22,376 bases of DNA. It comes from Anaerolineae bacterium. Its GTDB lineage: Bacteria; Chloroflexota; Anaerolineae; Aggregatilineales; Aggregatilineaceae. The stretch lies in contig JAOSJP010000014.1 in NCBI GenBank assembly GCA_027494015.1, positions 1 through 22,376 of the forward strand, read 5' to 3'. Below are positions 1 to 7,861 of this stretch, piece by piece. The notes under the pieces are model-generated. The model worked only from the letters and a program-made list of their open reading frames with translations. It had not been told where the DNA came from and searched no databases. The translations under genes and the position numbers were made by a program. Position 1 is the first letter of the stretch, and every line of letters starts with the position of its first letter.

Positions 1-1778
1 CCAAGAGCCTGCGCAGCCGCGTGCGCAGCTACTTCCAGCCGGGCAATCACGACCCCAAAGTGCTCAAGATTCGCCACGAGACGGCAGACATCCAGTTCAT
101 CCTCACCGGCGACGAGCTGAAGGCGCTCATCACCGAAGCAGAGCTGATCCGCGTCCACAAGCCGCGCTACAACGTCCTGCTCAAGGACGACAAGCGCTAC
201 CCGTACATCCGCGTGACGACCGCCGACGCCTTCCCCACCGTCGAGATGACGCGGCGCGTGGACCGCCGCGACGGGCACCGCTACTTCGGCCCCTTCACCT
301 CGGCGGGCGGCGTGCGCGAGACGCTCGACGTGCTGCGCCGCGCCTTCCCCTACCTGACCTGCGACCGCGAGATCACCGGGCAGGACGCGCGCGCCTGCCT
401 GTACTACGACATCAAGCTGTGCGGCGCGCCGTGCATCGGGGCACAGACGCGCGACGAATACCGCGAGAGCATCAACGGGCTGATGCGCGTGCTCTCCGGC
501 CACGCCCAGGAAGTGCTGGCCGACCTGCGCGCGCAGATGGAGGCGGCGGCAGAGGCGCTCGACTTCGAGCGGGCGGCCATCCTGCGCGACCGCATCAAGG
601 TCGTGGCCCAGATTTCCTCGCGCCAGCGCCTCGTGGCCGACATTGACGCCGACCAGGACGTGATCGCCTTCGCCCAGGAGGGCAGCGACGCCGTCGTGCA
701 GATGTTCCTCATCCGCAGCGGGCGGCTCGTCGGCAGCGAGTACTTCGCCCTGGCAGGCTCCGAAGACACCGGCGCGGCGGACATCGTGGCTGGCTTCCTG
801 ACGCAGTTCTACCAGGACGCAGCGGACATCCCGCGCGAGGTCGTGCTGCCCGCCGACGTGCAGGAGGCGCGCATCATCGAGCAGTGGCTCGCCGACAGGC
901 GCGGCGGCAAGAAGGTGAAGCTGACCGTGCCCAAGCGCGGCAACAAGCGCGAGCTGGTGCAGCTTGCCGCGCAGACCGCCGCCGAGAAGCTGCAAATCCT
1001 GCGCGCGCAGTGGGAGTCCGACACGGTCAAGCAGGAGGCGGCGCTGCGCGAGATTGAAGAGGCGCTGGGCCTGCCGCGCCCGCCCAACCGCATCGAGTGC
1101 TTCGACATCAGCACGACGCAGGGCACGGCCATCGTCGCCAGCCGGGTTGTCTTCGCCCGGGGCGTGCCGCGCAAGAGCGAGTACCGCCGCTTCAACATCC
1201 GCACGGTGGCCCACGAAGGCTCGGACGACTACCAGTCCATGCGCGAAGCGCTGACCCGCCGCTTCCAGCGCCACGCCGAGACCGTCGCCAACCCGCTGCC
1301 GGTCGAGCCGGGCAAGCAGGATCACGACGAGACGTGGCGGCTGCTGCCCGACCTGCTGATCGTGGACGGGGGCAAGGGCCAGCTTGGGGTGGCGGTCGAG
1401 GTGCTGGCCGGGTTCGGGCTGGCGGAGCGCGTGCCGGTGGCCGGGCTGGCCAAGCAGTTCGAGGAGATCTTTCTGCCGGGCCGCCCGCACTCCGTCCTGC
1501 TGCCGCGCCGCAGTGAGGGGTTGTTCCTGTTGCAGCGCGTGCGCGACGAAGCGCACCGCTTCGCCATCACCAGCCACCGCCAGCGGCGGGGCAAGGCGGG
1601 CCTGGCCAGCCAGCTTGAGGACGTGCCGGGCATCGGCCCGCAGCGGCGCAAGGCGCTGCTCAAGGCGTTCGACCGCGACATCGAGGCGATTCGCGCGGCG
1701 AGCGTCGAGGAGCTGACCGCCGTGCCGGGCATCACCCGCGAGATCGCCGAGAATCTCAAGGCGGCGCTGGGCGGGTAG
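1..1778 (+). CDS. uvrC: UvrC excinuclease subunit, 5'-truncated by window edge (left copy)
   Basis: UvrC makes the dual incisions around lesions in UvrABC nucleotide excision repair. The frame is open from base 3 (KSLRSRVRSYFQ), so the gene starts before the window; the GTG at 21 is internal, not the true start. Missing at the front is most of the GIY-YIG 3'-incision nuclease domain. Numbering from the GTG at 21, a UVR helical hairpin that contacts UvrB lies near residues 173-195 (core ALDFERAAILRDRI). The RNase H-like 5'-incision domain follows, with acidic residues in ECFDIS (D about 362) and VDGGKGQL (D about 449) and the histidine of DEAHRF (about 512). Two helix-hairpin-helix motifs close the protein (VPGIGPQRRKALL near 535, VPGIT near 567). 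It converges on the reductase gene. It differs from the right copy by about 14 residues. Confidence 0.96.
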   Translation, partial: KSLRSRVRSYFQPGNHDPKVLKIRHETADIQFILTGDELKALITEAELIRVHKPRYNVLLKDDKRYPYIRVTTADAFPTVEMTRRVDRRDGHRYFGPFTSAGGVRETLDVLRRAFPYLTCDREITGQDARACLYYDIKLCGAPCIGAQTRDEYRESINGLMRVLSGHAQEVLADLRAQMEAAAEALDFERAAILRDRIKVVAQISSRQRLVADIDADQDVIAFAQEGSDAVVQMFLIRSGRLVGSEYFALAGSEDTGAADIVAGFLTQFYQDAADIPREVVLPADVQEARIIEQWLADRRGGKKVKLTVPKRGNKRELVQLAAQTAAEKLQILRAQWESDTVKQEAALREIEEALGLPRPPNRIECFDISTTQGTAIVASRVVFARGVPRKSEYRRFNIRTVAHEGSDDYQSMREALTRRFQRHAETVANPLPVEPGKQDHDETWRLLPDLLIVDGGKGQLGVAVEVLAGFGLAERVPVAGLAKQFEEIFLPGRPHSVLLPRRSEGLFLLQRVRDEAHRFAITSHRQRRGKAGLASQLEDVPGIGPQRRKALLKAFDRDIEAIRAASVEELTAVPGITREIAENLKAALGG

Positions 1779-1994
1779 CGGTATAGCTCAACAAGCCGAT
1801 CTATTGCCTCACCCCCTAAATCCCCCTCTCCAACCGAGTTAGAGAGGGGGACTTTGGCAGGCTGGCGTGGCATCTTCCCCCTCTCTGGCTTTGCCGGGGA
1901 GGGGGCCAGGGGAGGGGCGTTCTGCCCGTACCGCGCACCCAGAAGTCTCAAGATGGTGCGCATGGGCGTATTGCACATGCCCCGGCAAACATCC
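1779..1994. repeat. Intergenic palindromic repeats between convergent uvrC and reductase genes
   Basis: No gene is visible here. A 9-bp perfect stem CCCCCTCTC/GAGAGGGGG lies at 1822-1830 and 1842-1850. A weaker related hairpin spans 1877-1905 and is followed by another G-rich block. Near 1961-1983 there is a degenerate relative of the palindrome at 18084-18111 (GGGCGTATTGCACATGCCCC). These could end transcription from both convergent genes, but no T-tract follows, so that is only a guess. The right arm has unrelated sequence here, including a secreted-protein gene. Confidence 0.7.
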
Positions 1995-2975
1995 TCAGCG
2001 GCGGAACCAGTTGCGAGTCACCCCGGTCAGCTCGTCCAGGCGCAGCATCTCGTCTTCGGTCAGGCGCAGATCAACCGCGCCCAGCGATTCCTCCAACTGG
2101 GCGACGGTGTTGGCCCCGACAATTGGCGCGGTGACGAAGGGCTGCGTCAGCAGCCAGGCCAGCGCCATTTGCGCGACCGTCGCCCCGCGCTGCTCGCCCA
2201 TCTCGTGCAGCGCGTCCACAATGCGGAAGTTCTGCTCGGTGCGGTAGCCGGCGATGCGCGCGCTCTGCGCCCCGCGCGAATCGGGCGGCACCGTGTCGCG
2301 CGTGTACTTGCCGGTGAGGAAACCGCCCGCCAGCGGGCTGTAGGGGATCATGCCAATGCCCTGATCCAGGCACAGCGCGGCCAGGTCTGGCTCGACCTCG
2401 GCGCGGTTGAGCAGGTTATAGTGCGGCTGGATGCAGTCGTAGCGGGCCAGCCCGTGCCTGTCGCTGATCCACAGTGCCTTGGTCAGCAGCCAGGCGGCGT
2501 GATTGCTCGCGCCGATGTAGCGCACCTTGCCCGCGCGCACCAGGTCGTCGAGCGCGCGCAGCGTCTCGTCGAGCGGCGTGTCCCAGTCGGGATGGTGCGT
2601 CTGGTAGAGGTCAATCGTCTCCACCCCCAGCCGCCGCAGGCTGTCTTCGACGGCGAGCATGATGTGCTGGCGGCTGAGGCCCTCGCCGTTCGGCCCGGCC
2701 CACATGCGCCCGCGCACTTTGGTGGCAATGACCACTGTGTGGCGCAGCTTGGTCTTGAGCCACTTGCCGACGATCCGCTCAGCAATGCCGCCGGGGTTGC
2801 CCGGCGCCCAGTTGCTGTAGATGTCGGCGGTGTCAATAAAGTTGATGCCCGCGTCATAAGCCCGGTCGAGCACGCGCAGCGCCTGCTGCTCGGTGCTCGT
2901 CCAGCGAAACGTCATGGTGCCCAGGCACAACGCGCTGACTTTCAGCCCCGTCCGGCCCAGCTTGCGGCACTCCAT
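1995..2975 (-). CDS. Aldo/keto reductase (left copy)
   Basis: This is a 326-residue NAD(P)H-dependent aldo/keto reductase, a cytosolic (alpha/beta)8-barrel enzyme. The catalytic tetrad can be read: D48 and Y53 in IDTADIYS, K86 in IATKVRG and H127 in LYQTHHPD. The early GTMTF strand and late cofactor-side sequences (YSPLAGGFLTGKY, PIVGANTVAQLEESL) fit the oxidoreductases related to general stress protein 69 and YajO. The substrate cannot be told. The ATG is preceded by a strong purine-rich ribosome site (AGGGAGGGAG on the minus strand, about 2981-2990). The gene is divergent from the radical SAM gene and convergent with uvrC. The right copy differs at five residues, none in the tetrad. Confidence 0.95.
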   Translation of the reverse strand: MECRKLGRTGLKVSALCLGTMTFRWTSTEQQALRVLDRAYDAGINFIDTADIYSNWAPGNPGGIAERIVGKWLKTKLRHTVVIATKVRGRMWAGPNGEGLSRQHIMLAVEDSLRRLGVETIDLYQTHHPDWDTPLDETLRALDDLVRAGKVRYIGASNHAAWLLTKALWISDRHGLARYDCIQPHYNLLNRAEVEPDLAALCLDQGIGMIPYSPLAGGFLTGKYTRDTVPPDSRGAQSARIAGYRTEQNFRIVDALHEMGEQRGATVAQMALAWLLTQPFVTAPIVGANTVAQLEESLGAVDLRLTEDEMLRLDELTGVTRNWFRR

Positions 2976-3022
2976 GTGCGCTCCCTCCCTGCTTGGTGAT
3001 CGCCATCCCTGTTCGCTTCCCT

Positions 3023-3051
3023 AGTTAAGACCCAAGCCAGCGAAAAGTCAA
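3023..3051 (-). promoter_or_regulatory. Candidate promoter of the left reductase gene
   Basis: On the minus strand TTGACT (3046-3051) is followed, after a 17-bp spacer, by TTAACT (3023-3028), about 48 bases before the ATG. The -35 is a 5/6 match, the -10 is weak. The same block is kept in the right arm up to the point where the two intergenic regions diverge, which supports a function. Confidence 0.45.
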
Positions 3052-3088
3052 ACGCCTCGGCGGGGGTCTCTCGCGATGGGGACGAAAC

Positions 3089-3380
3089 ACCTCAACCGCA
3101 GAGGTGCAGAGAGCGCAGAGAAAAGCAAGGAATCCTCACCGTTCGGGTCCACGCATGAGTTATCAGCGATTGCCGAAGGCCCCCATCCCCGGCCCCTTCC
3201 CCCAGCAAAGCCAGGGGAAGGGGAGAGCTGCTCGCCAGATCGTCCCCCCTCTAGCTTCGCTGGAGGGGGGATTGAGGGGGGAGGCCTTCAGCGAGCATTC
3301 CCGAACTTCCCCTGGCAACAGGTTGGTCGTGGACCCTCACCGCTCTTCTCTGGGTCCTCTGCGCCTCTGCCGTTCAAACG
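3089..3380. mobile_element. MITE-like element with long imperfect terminal inverted repeats (left arm only)
   Basis: This gene-free stretch is bounded by imperfect inverted repeats of about 45-50 bp. The left end reads AACCGCAGAGGTGCAGAGAG and on to GGGTCCACG near 3156. The right end, in reverse complement, reads AACGGCAGAGGCGCAGAGGA and on to the same GGGTCCACG near 3330. Inside are a 10-bp perfect stem CCCCTTCCCC/GGGGAAGGGG (3193-3202 and 3214-3223) and a second hairpin at 3244-3270. The end sequence belongs to the widely scattered CCGCAGAGGCGCAGAGA-type repeat, also seen after tlyA. No transposase is encoded. A reading frame running through it into the radical SAM gene is fortuitous, because the right arm lacks it. 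Confidence 0.7.
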
Positions 3381-3400
3381 TCTTTCAGCCGCCAGCAGGC

Positions 3401-3406
3401 TATAAT
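3401..3406 (+). promoter_or_regulatory. Candidate -10 box (TATAAT) of the left radical SAM gene
   Basis: A perfect TATAAT lies 37 bases before the radical SAM start and is conserved in the right arm at 17914-17919. No good -35 is visible at 16-18 bp. It lies just inside the block where arm homology resumes (GTTCAAACGTC). Confidence 0.5.
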
Positions 3407-3442
3407 CTGGATCGCAGTGACGCACCAAACGGAAACGCAGCC

Positions 3443-4648
3443 ATGCCCATCCACGTCACCGACCCGGCCACCGGGGACACCATCACCGCCAGCCTGGCGG
3501 GCAGCGCGCTGGTCATCTCGCCACGCTTCGGCGAAAGCTACAGCTTCGACCGCGCTGGGCGACTGCTCGGCCTGTTTCGCGACGAGCGCAGCTACCAGCG
3601 GACGCTCGATCACCGCCTGCTGGAGCGGCTGAGCGGTCGCAACAACGGCCCGCGCCGCCGCGAGCTGCCGCCAGACGAAGCGGACGCCCTGCTGGAGCGG
3701 ACGTTTGCCGGGCTGCGCGCGCTCGCCGAGACGCTGCCGTGCCTGGACGTGCCGCCCGACGACCGCCGCCTGCTGGCCGGCAGCCTGGCCGAAGTGCTCG
3801 CCTTCGGGCCGGAGCGCCTGGCCGCCGACGGGGCGACCTTCCGCCATCTCTACAAGCCGGTGAGCATCCTGCCGCCCGACCAGTACCTGGCGCTCGTGCT
3901 TCAGGCGACGGAGGGCTGCACGTGGAACCGCTGTACCTTCTGCGGCCTGTACCGCGACCGCGCCTTCCGCGCCCACAGCCCGGACTCCTTCCGCGCGCAC
4001 TGCGCCGCCGTGCGCGACTTCTTCGGCGAGGGGATCAGCCTGCGGCGCGGTCTCTTCCTGGCGGACGCCAACGCGCTCGTGCTCTCGATGGAGCGGCTGC
4101 GCGCGATCTTCGCCATCGCCCAGGACTTCTTTCGGCTGCCCGACGGGCCGCGCCCGGTCTTCTCCTTCGTCAGCGCGTTCGACGTGGGGCGCAAACCGGC
4201 GGACGAATGGGCAGAGCTGGCCGCGCTGGGGCTGCGCCGCGCCTACATCGGCCTGGAGACGGGCGACGACGCGCTGCTGCGCTTTCTCAACAAGCCGGGG
4301 ACGGTCGCCGATGCGGTGGAGGCCGTGCGCGCGCTGCGCGCGGGGGGCGTGGCGGTCGGCGTGATCGTCATGGCAGGCATCGGCGGCGAACGCTACGCGG
4401 AAGCGCACGTCGCCGGGTCCGTAGAGGCGATCCGGGCAATGGGTCTCGGCCAGGGAGATCAGGTGTACCTGTCCAGTTACGTCTCCGCGCCGGGCACGGA
4501 GTACGGCGCGCTGGCGGCAGAAGCGGGGATTCGCCCGCTGAGCGCCGAGGAGAGTGATGCGCAGCGCCAGGCGTTGCAGGCGCAGATGCGCGCGGCGGCT
4601 CCAGAGGCCATTGTCGCCCCGTACCACGTGGACGGGTTCGCACTATGA
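3443..4648 (+). CDS. Radical SAM domain protein (left copy)
   Basis: This 401-residue protein is predicted to cleave S-adenosylmethionine reductively with a [4Fe-4S] cluster and start radical chemistry; the substrate is unknown. The cluster ligands appear as EGCTWNRCTFCGLY, with C159, C164 and C167, giving CX4CX2C where the canonical spacing is CX3CX2C. Later segments (LADANALVLS, RRAYIGLETGDD, GGVAVGVIVMAGIGG) look like the barrel strands of COG1032/Elp3-like enzymes. About 130 residues precede the cluster and carry no recognisable domain. The ATG at 3443 was chosen because it matches the only possible start in the right arm (17877). The frame stays open upstream to 3104, but through repeat sequence. 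It differs from the right copy at about 11 residues and converges on the unknown membrane-anchored gene 35 bp away. Confidence 0.9.
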   Translation: MPIHVTDPATGDTITASLAGSALVISPRFGESYSFDRAGRLLGLFRDERSYQRTLDHRLLERLSGRNNGPRRRELPPDEADALLERTFAGLRALAETLPCLDVPPDDRRLLAGSLAEVLAFGPERLAADGATFRHLYKPVSILPPDQYLALVLQATEGCTWNRCTFCGLYRDRAFRAHSPDSFRAHCAAVRDFFGEGISLRRGLFLADANALVLSMERLRAIFAIAQDFFRLPDGPRPVFSFVSAFDVGRKPADEWAELAALGLRRAYIGLETGDDALLRFLNKPGTVADAVEAVRALRAGGVAVGVIVMAGIGGERYAEAHVAGSVEAIRAMGLGQGDQVYLSSYVSAPGTEYGALAAEAGIRPLSAEESDAQRQALQAQMRAAAPEAIVAPYHVDGFAL

Positions 4649-4683
4649 CGCTCTCGTGACCGGCGCGCGCCCGGCTCAATCTC

Positions 4684-5283
4684 TCAGATGCGAGTGAGGC
4701 GCTGGCGACGGGGTGCGGGCGGCTTGTGAAAGCCAAAAACATTAATGCGCTTGTGCATCCGCTCCGCCTGAGCGAGCACGTGCGCGGCGAAATCCACCGC
4801 GTCGGCGCGCTCGTCGGTGGGGATGGGGATGGTCATGGTGCGGCCCTGGAAGGGGACGATGATCAGGGCGAAGGTGTAGGAAGTGGTCGTCTGGCGGTCG
4901 GTTGAGCCGTCCCCATCGGAATCGGCGAAACTGAAGCCAGGCTGCATCCGCACGCCCACGCCGCCAATGTCGGCCCAGCGCAGCGCGGCAGTGGCGCTGG
5001 CGGGGGCCGGGGTGCGCCGCCGCTCCACGCCCGCCGCGCTCAGTATGTAGATGGAACCGGAGGGCGACTTCCAGGACAGCACGCCCGTGCCGAGCGTGAG
5101 CGGCGCGATCTCGTGGTAGCGTTCCACAATGCGGCGCAGCGTGGTCTGGCAGCGCGCGTAGTCGAGCGGTGTCTCGCTGGCAGCCAGGTCCGGGTGCTGG
5201 TGAACATAGCCGAGGGCGCGCAGCAGCACCACAACGGTCACAACGAGCAGGATCAACGCGGTGATGAGCGCAGCAGCCAGCAT
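4684..5283 (-). CDS. Membrane-anchored protein of unknown function (left copy)
   Basis: I do not recognise the family. The 199-residue product starts with one hydrophobic helix (about residues 2-22, rich in L, V and A). A mostly polar domain follows, with a few beta-like hydrophobic stretches (SGSIYILSAAG, YTFALIIVPFQG) and an acidic aspartate/glycine/serine stretch, FADSDGDGSTD, resembling a metal-binding loop. The C-terminus is basic (PPAPRRQRLTRI). It looks like a single-pass protein with most of its mass on one side of the membrane; orientation is uncertain. It is the third gene of a tight operon, 15 bp behind mevalonate kinase, and both arms keep it intact with only four amino-acid differences. 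That suggests a real protein and perhaps a link to isoprenoid lipid metabolism, which is inference from position only. Confidence 0.82.
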   Translation of the reverse strand: MLAAALITALILLVVTVVVLLRALGYVHQHPDLAASETPLDYARCQTTLRRIVERYHEIAPLTLGTGVLSWKSPSGSIYILSAAGVERRRTPAPASATAALRWADIGGVGVRMQPGFSFADSDGDGSTDRQTTTSYTFALIIVPFQGRTMTIPIPTDERADAVDFAAHVLAQAERMHKRINVFGFHKPPAPRRQRLTRI

Positions 5284-5298
5284 GAGCGCGCTTCCCGG

Positions 5299-6252
5299 CT
5301 AGAGGCCTGGCGGGATGCGCGTAGCTAGCACGCGGGTCGCGCCAGCCCGTCGCAAGGCAGCGGTTACCGGCGCGGCCTCCGCTTCGCCCACCAGGGCGAT
5401 GATCGCGCCACCTCGCCCGCCGCCAGAGAGCTTGGCACCATGCGCGCCCGCGTCACGCGCCGCCTGGCACAGCCTGTCCAATGAATCGGAGGAGACAGTT
5501 AGCTCGCGCAGCAGCGCATGATTCTCGTCCATAAGTGGGCCGAGCGAGTCCAGATCGCCAGACTCAAGGCTCTGGCGAGCGGCGCGCGCGATCTCGCCTA
5601 TGCGGGCGAAAAGGGCGTTCAGGCGAGGCGGATCGGCGTCGTGCAGGCGGCGCACGTCGGCGACGGTCAGGCGGGTGGGGCTGCTCTGGCCGCTGTCGGC
5701 GACGAGCAGGGTGAAGGGCCGGGCGACGGCGAAGGTCTGCGGCGCGGTCCCGCGCACGAAGTAGACGGGGCGGGCGTAGACGATCACGGTGTTGTCAATG
5801 CCGCTCGGCGTCCCGTGATGGCGCTTCTCCACCTCATAGACCAGCGGATTGAGCGCGTCATCAGTCAGTGGCGCGCCCAGCGCAGCGGCCAGCGCGCGCA
5901 TGATGGCCGTTGCCAGGGCGGCCCCGCTGCCCAGCCCGCTGGCGACGGGAATCGTCGAGCGCACAGTCAGCCGCAGGTCAGGCGCGGGCGCGCGCAGGTG
6001 ATCCAGGAGCAGGTGGGCGGGATAGATCAGCGCATCGAAGAACGGATCGCCTGGCGTGGCCTGCGCCGCGACGACGGCCTGGCCGAGGCCGGCAGCGTCG
6101 AAGACCAGCCCGCTCCCCGGCGGGCCTGGCTCAGCAGCGGCAGTCACCTGGACAGCGGTCAGCGGCGCGGCGATGGCTGGCTGCCCATAGACGACGGCGT
6201 GCTCGCCAAAGAGGATGATCTTGCCCGGCGCTGAGGCGCTGACGGCGGCCAT
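5299..6252 (-). CDS. mvk: Mevalonate kinase, GHMP family (left copy)
   Basis: Mevalonate kinase phosphorylates mevalonate with ATP in the mevalonate route to isopentenyl diphosphate. The 317-residue protein has the GHMP-kinase motifs in order: PGKIILFGEHAVVYG at residues 9-23, the ATP-binding glycine loop VASGLGSGAA (103-112), GTPSGIDN (147-154) carrying the catalytic aspartate D153, and the C-terminal KLSGGGRGGAI (about 274-284). GEHAVVYG and SGIDN point to mevalonate kinase rather than phosphomevalonate or homoserine kinase. It lies between ubiA (18 bp upstream) and the unknown membrane protein (15 bp downstream), so the three are probably cotranscribed. No other mevalonate gene is in the window. 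The copies differ at about seven residues, mostly in a variable stretch near 59-84. Confidence 0.92.
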   Translation of the reverse strand: MAAVSASAPGKIILFGEHAVVYGQPAIAAPLTAVQVTAAAEPGPPGSGLVFDAAGLGQAVVAAQATPGDPFFDALIYPAHLLLDHLRAPAPDLRLTVRSTIPVASGLGSGAALATAIMRALAAALGAPLTDDALNPLVYEVEKRHHGTPSGIDNTVIVYARPVYFVRGTAPQTFAVARPFTLLVADSGQSSPTRLTVADVRRLHDADPPRLNALFARIGEIARAARQSLESGDLDSLGPLMDENHALLRELTVSSDSLDRLCQAARDAGAHGAKLSGGGRGGAIIALVGEAEAAPVTAALRRAGATRVLATRIPPGL

Positions 6253-6270
6253 AGGCGTGCAGCGGCTCCC

Positions 6271-7194
6271 TCACAGAACGTACAGGACCACGCCGGCGGT
6301 GATCACCCAGAGGACGACGGCCAGCAGCAGCGGCATATCCTCGAACAGCAATTCGTCCGGCGCGCTGCCCTGCCCGCGCACGTGGATCAGGTACAGGTAG
6401 CGAAAGATGCCGTAGAGGACAAAGGGAATGGTCAGCATCATGCTGTAGCCGTTGACGCGGATAGTGGTCGCCTCGACGGTGTAGAGCATGTAAGTGAGCA
6501 CGCTGCCGGTGGTGACCATGCGCAGCATGTCGTCCAGCAGGGGCATGTTGTAGTCTTTGTACGTCGCGCGCACGTTCTCAGCGTCTTCGGCCAGCAAGAT
6601 CAGCTCCTGGCGGCGCTTGCCGATGGCCAGGAAGAGCGCCAGCAACCCCGCGCACAGGTACAGCCAGGGCGAGAAATGGGTCACATCTATGACCACGATG
6701 CCAGCGACCACGCGCAGCACGAACCCGCCCGCGATGGCGAAGACATCGAGCAGCACAATATTCTTCAGGAAGAACGAGTAAGCGATGTGCAGGGCGAGAT
6801 AGGCGAGCAAGACGACCGCCAACTGCCAGGTCAGCAGCAGGCTGGCGGCCAGCGCGATCACCGGCATGACGGCGGCGGCAGCAATCGCCCACCTGACCGG
6901 CAGTTGCCCGGAGGGCAGCGGGCGCTGGCGCTTGCGCGGGTGGAGGCGGTCGCGCTCGATGTCCACCAGATCGTTGATCAGGTAGATGGTGCTGGCCGCC
7001 AGGCACAGCAGGAGGAAGGTGGCTACCACGCGCGCCAGTGGCTCGGCCTGTGTGAACTGCTGGTCGAACAGGAGGGCGGCGAAGACGAAGCCATTCTTCG
7101 ACCACTGAATGGGCCGCATCGTCGCAATCAAGCCCCGCACAGGGGTTGGCAGCGTGTTCCACAGGGGGCGCAGCGCAGTCTTCACTGAGGTCAC
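6271..7194 (-). CDS. UbiA-family prenyltransferase, decaprenyl-phosphate phosphoribosyltransferase-like (left copy)
   Basis: This is a 307-residue polytopic membrane protein of the UbiA superfamily. The Mg/diphosphate-binding motif NDxxDxxxD is at residues 74-82 (NDLVDIERD), followed by RLHPRKRQRPLPSG. The early RPIQWSKN (27-34) and later KRRQEL, YKDYN and TTGSVLTYMLYT segments resemble the DPPR synthase branch (decaprenyl-phosphate + PRPP, Rv3806c-like) more than quinone or heme prenyltransferases. Several hydrophobic helices are obvious. It starts at a GTG with GGAGG seven bases upstream, and it leads an operon with mevalonate kinase and the unknown membrane protein. A TATAAT lies upstream. 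The exact substrate (ribose-phosphate donor or an aromatic acceptor) cannot be settled here. Only two residues differ from the right copy. Confidence 0.88.
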   Translation of the reverse strand: MTSVKTALRPLWNTLPTPVRGLIATMRPIQWSKNGFVFAALLFDQQFTQAEPLARVVATFLLLCLAASTIYLINDLVDIERDRLHPRKRQRPLPSGQLPVRWAIAAAAVMPVIALAASLLLTWQLAVVLLAYLALHIAYSFFLKNIVLLDVFAIAGGFVLRVVAGIVVIDVTHFSPWLYLCAGLLALFLAIGKRRQELILLAEDAENVRATYKDYNMPLLDDMLRMVTTGSVLTYMLYTVEATTIRVNGYSMMLTIPFVLYGIFRYLYLIHVRGQGSAPDELLFEDMPLLLAVVLWVITAGVVLYVL

Positions 7195-7232
7195 GCGATT
7201 TCCTCCACACCAACACTGTTCACTGGGGGCGC

Positions 7233-7238
7233 ATTATA
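7233..7238 (-). promoter_or_regulatory. Candidate -10 box of the left ubiA-mvk operon
   Basis: Minus-strand TATAAT lies 38 bases upstream of the ubiA GTG. The ribosome site GGAGG is at 7202-7206. No clear -35 is seen. The MITE-like array begins about 30 bp further upstream, so its units sit where activators or the -35 region would be. Confidence 0.5.
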
Positions 7239-7268
7239 CCAGGGTTGTGCGCCCGCCCATAGCTCGGC

Positions 7269-7861
7269 GGGTGCGTGCACAACCCCTCAGGTAGGGACGC
7301 TGCTCTGCTCGCCCTGCTTGACCTCACCCCCGCTCGGCGCTGATGCGCCTCGCCGCCCCCTCTCCGTTGACGGAGAGGGGGCAAGCCGAGCGCAGCGAGG
7401 CTGGGGGTGAGGTCCATATCCCCGCGCCCAGCGAGTCGCTGTCAACTTTTGCATGCACCCACAGCAAACGGTGCGTGCACAACCCGTCAGGTAGGGACGC
7501 TGCTCTGCTCGCCCTGCTTGACCTCACCCCCGCTCGGCGCTGACGCGCCTCGCCGCCCCCTCTCCGTCAACGGAGAGGGGGCAAGCCGAGCGCAGCGAGG
7601 CTGGGGGTGAGGTCCATATCCCCGCGCCCAGCGAGTCGCTGTCAACTTTTGCACGCACCCACAGCAAACGGTGCGTGCACAACCCGTCAGGTAGGGGCGC
7701 TGCTCTGCTGCGCCCTGCTTGACCTCACCCCCGCTCGGCGCTGACGCGCCTCGCCGCCCCCTCTCCGTCAACGGAGAGGGGGCAAGCCGAGCGCAGCGAG
7801 GCTGGGGGTGAGGTCCATATCCCCGCGCCCAGCGAGTCGCTGTCAACTTTTGCATGCACCC
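7269..7861. repeat. Tandem array of three ~191-bp MITE-like units (left arm)
   Basis: Three nearly identical units (7269-7460, 7470-7660, 7670-7861) are spaced exactly or nearly 200 bp apart and separated by the 9-bp linker ACAGCAAAC. Each unit begins GGTGCGTGCA and ends TGCAYGCACC, giving about 10-11 bp terminal inverted repeats. Inside each is a 95-bp imperfect palindrome (7320-7414, 7520-7614, 7721-7815). Its outer stem is GACCTCACCCCC/GGGGGTGAGGTC and its inner stem CCCCCTCTCCG/CGGAGAGGGGG has a 4-nt loop. A perfect TTGACA sits near one end of each unit. No convincing protein is encoded. The array fills most of the 739 bp between the divergent ubiA and tlyA genes. The right arm has only two units. 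Confidence 0.9.

Noticed and set aside
1854..2999. Long plus-strand ORF opposite the reductase (and its twin at 18218-19327)
   Set aside because: It is the antisense shadow of a clear aldo/keto reductase. Both arms show it only because GC-rich codons keep the opposite frame open.
3104..3442. Open frame extending the left radical SAM protein by 113 residues
   Set aside because: It runs through palindromic repeat sequence absent from the right arm, and the TATAAT at 3401 and the shared ATG at 3443 give a better start.
4649..4683. Terminator between the convergent radical SAM and unknown genes
   Set aside because: The 35-bp gap has only a short G/C-only palindrome without a T-tract, too weak to annotate as a feature.
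7269..7861. CRISPR-like array
   Set aside because: Units are about 191 bp with a constant 9-bp linker and no variable spacers, and there are no cas genes.
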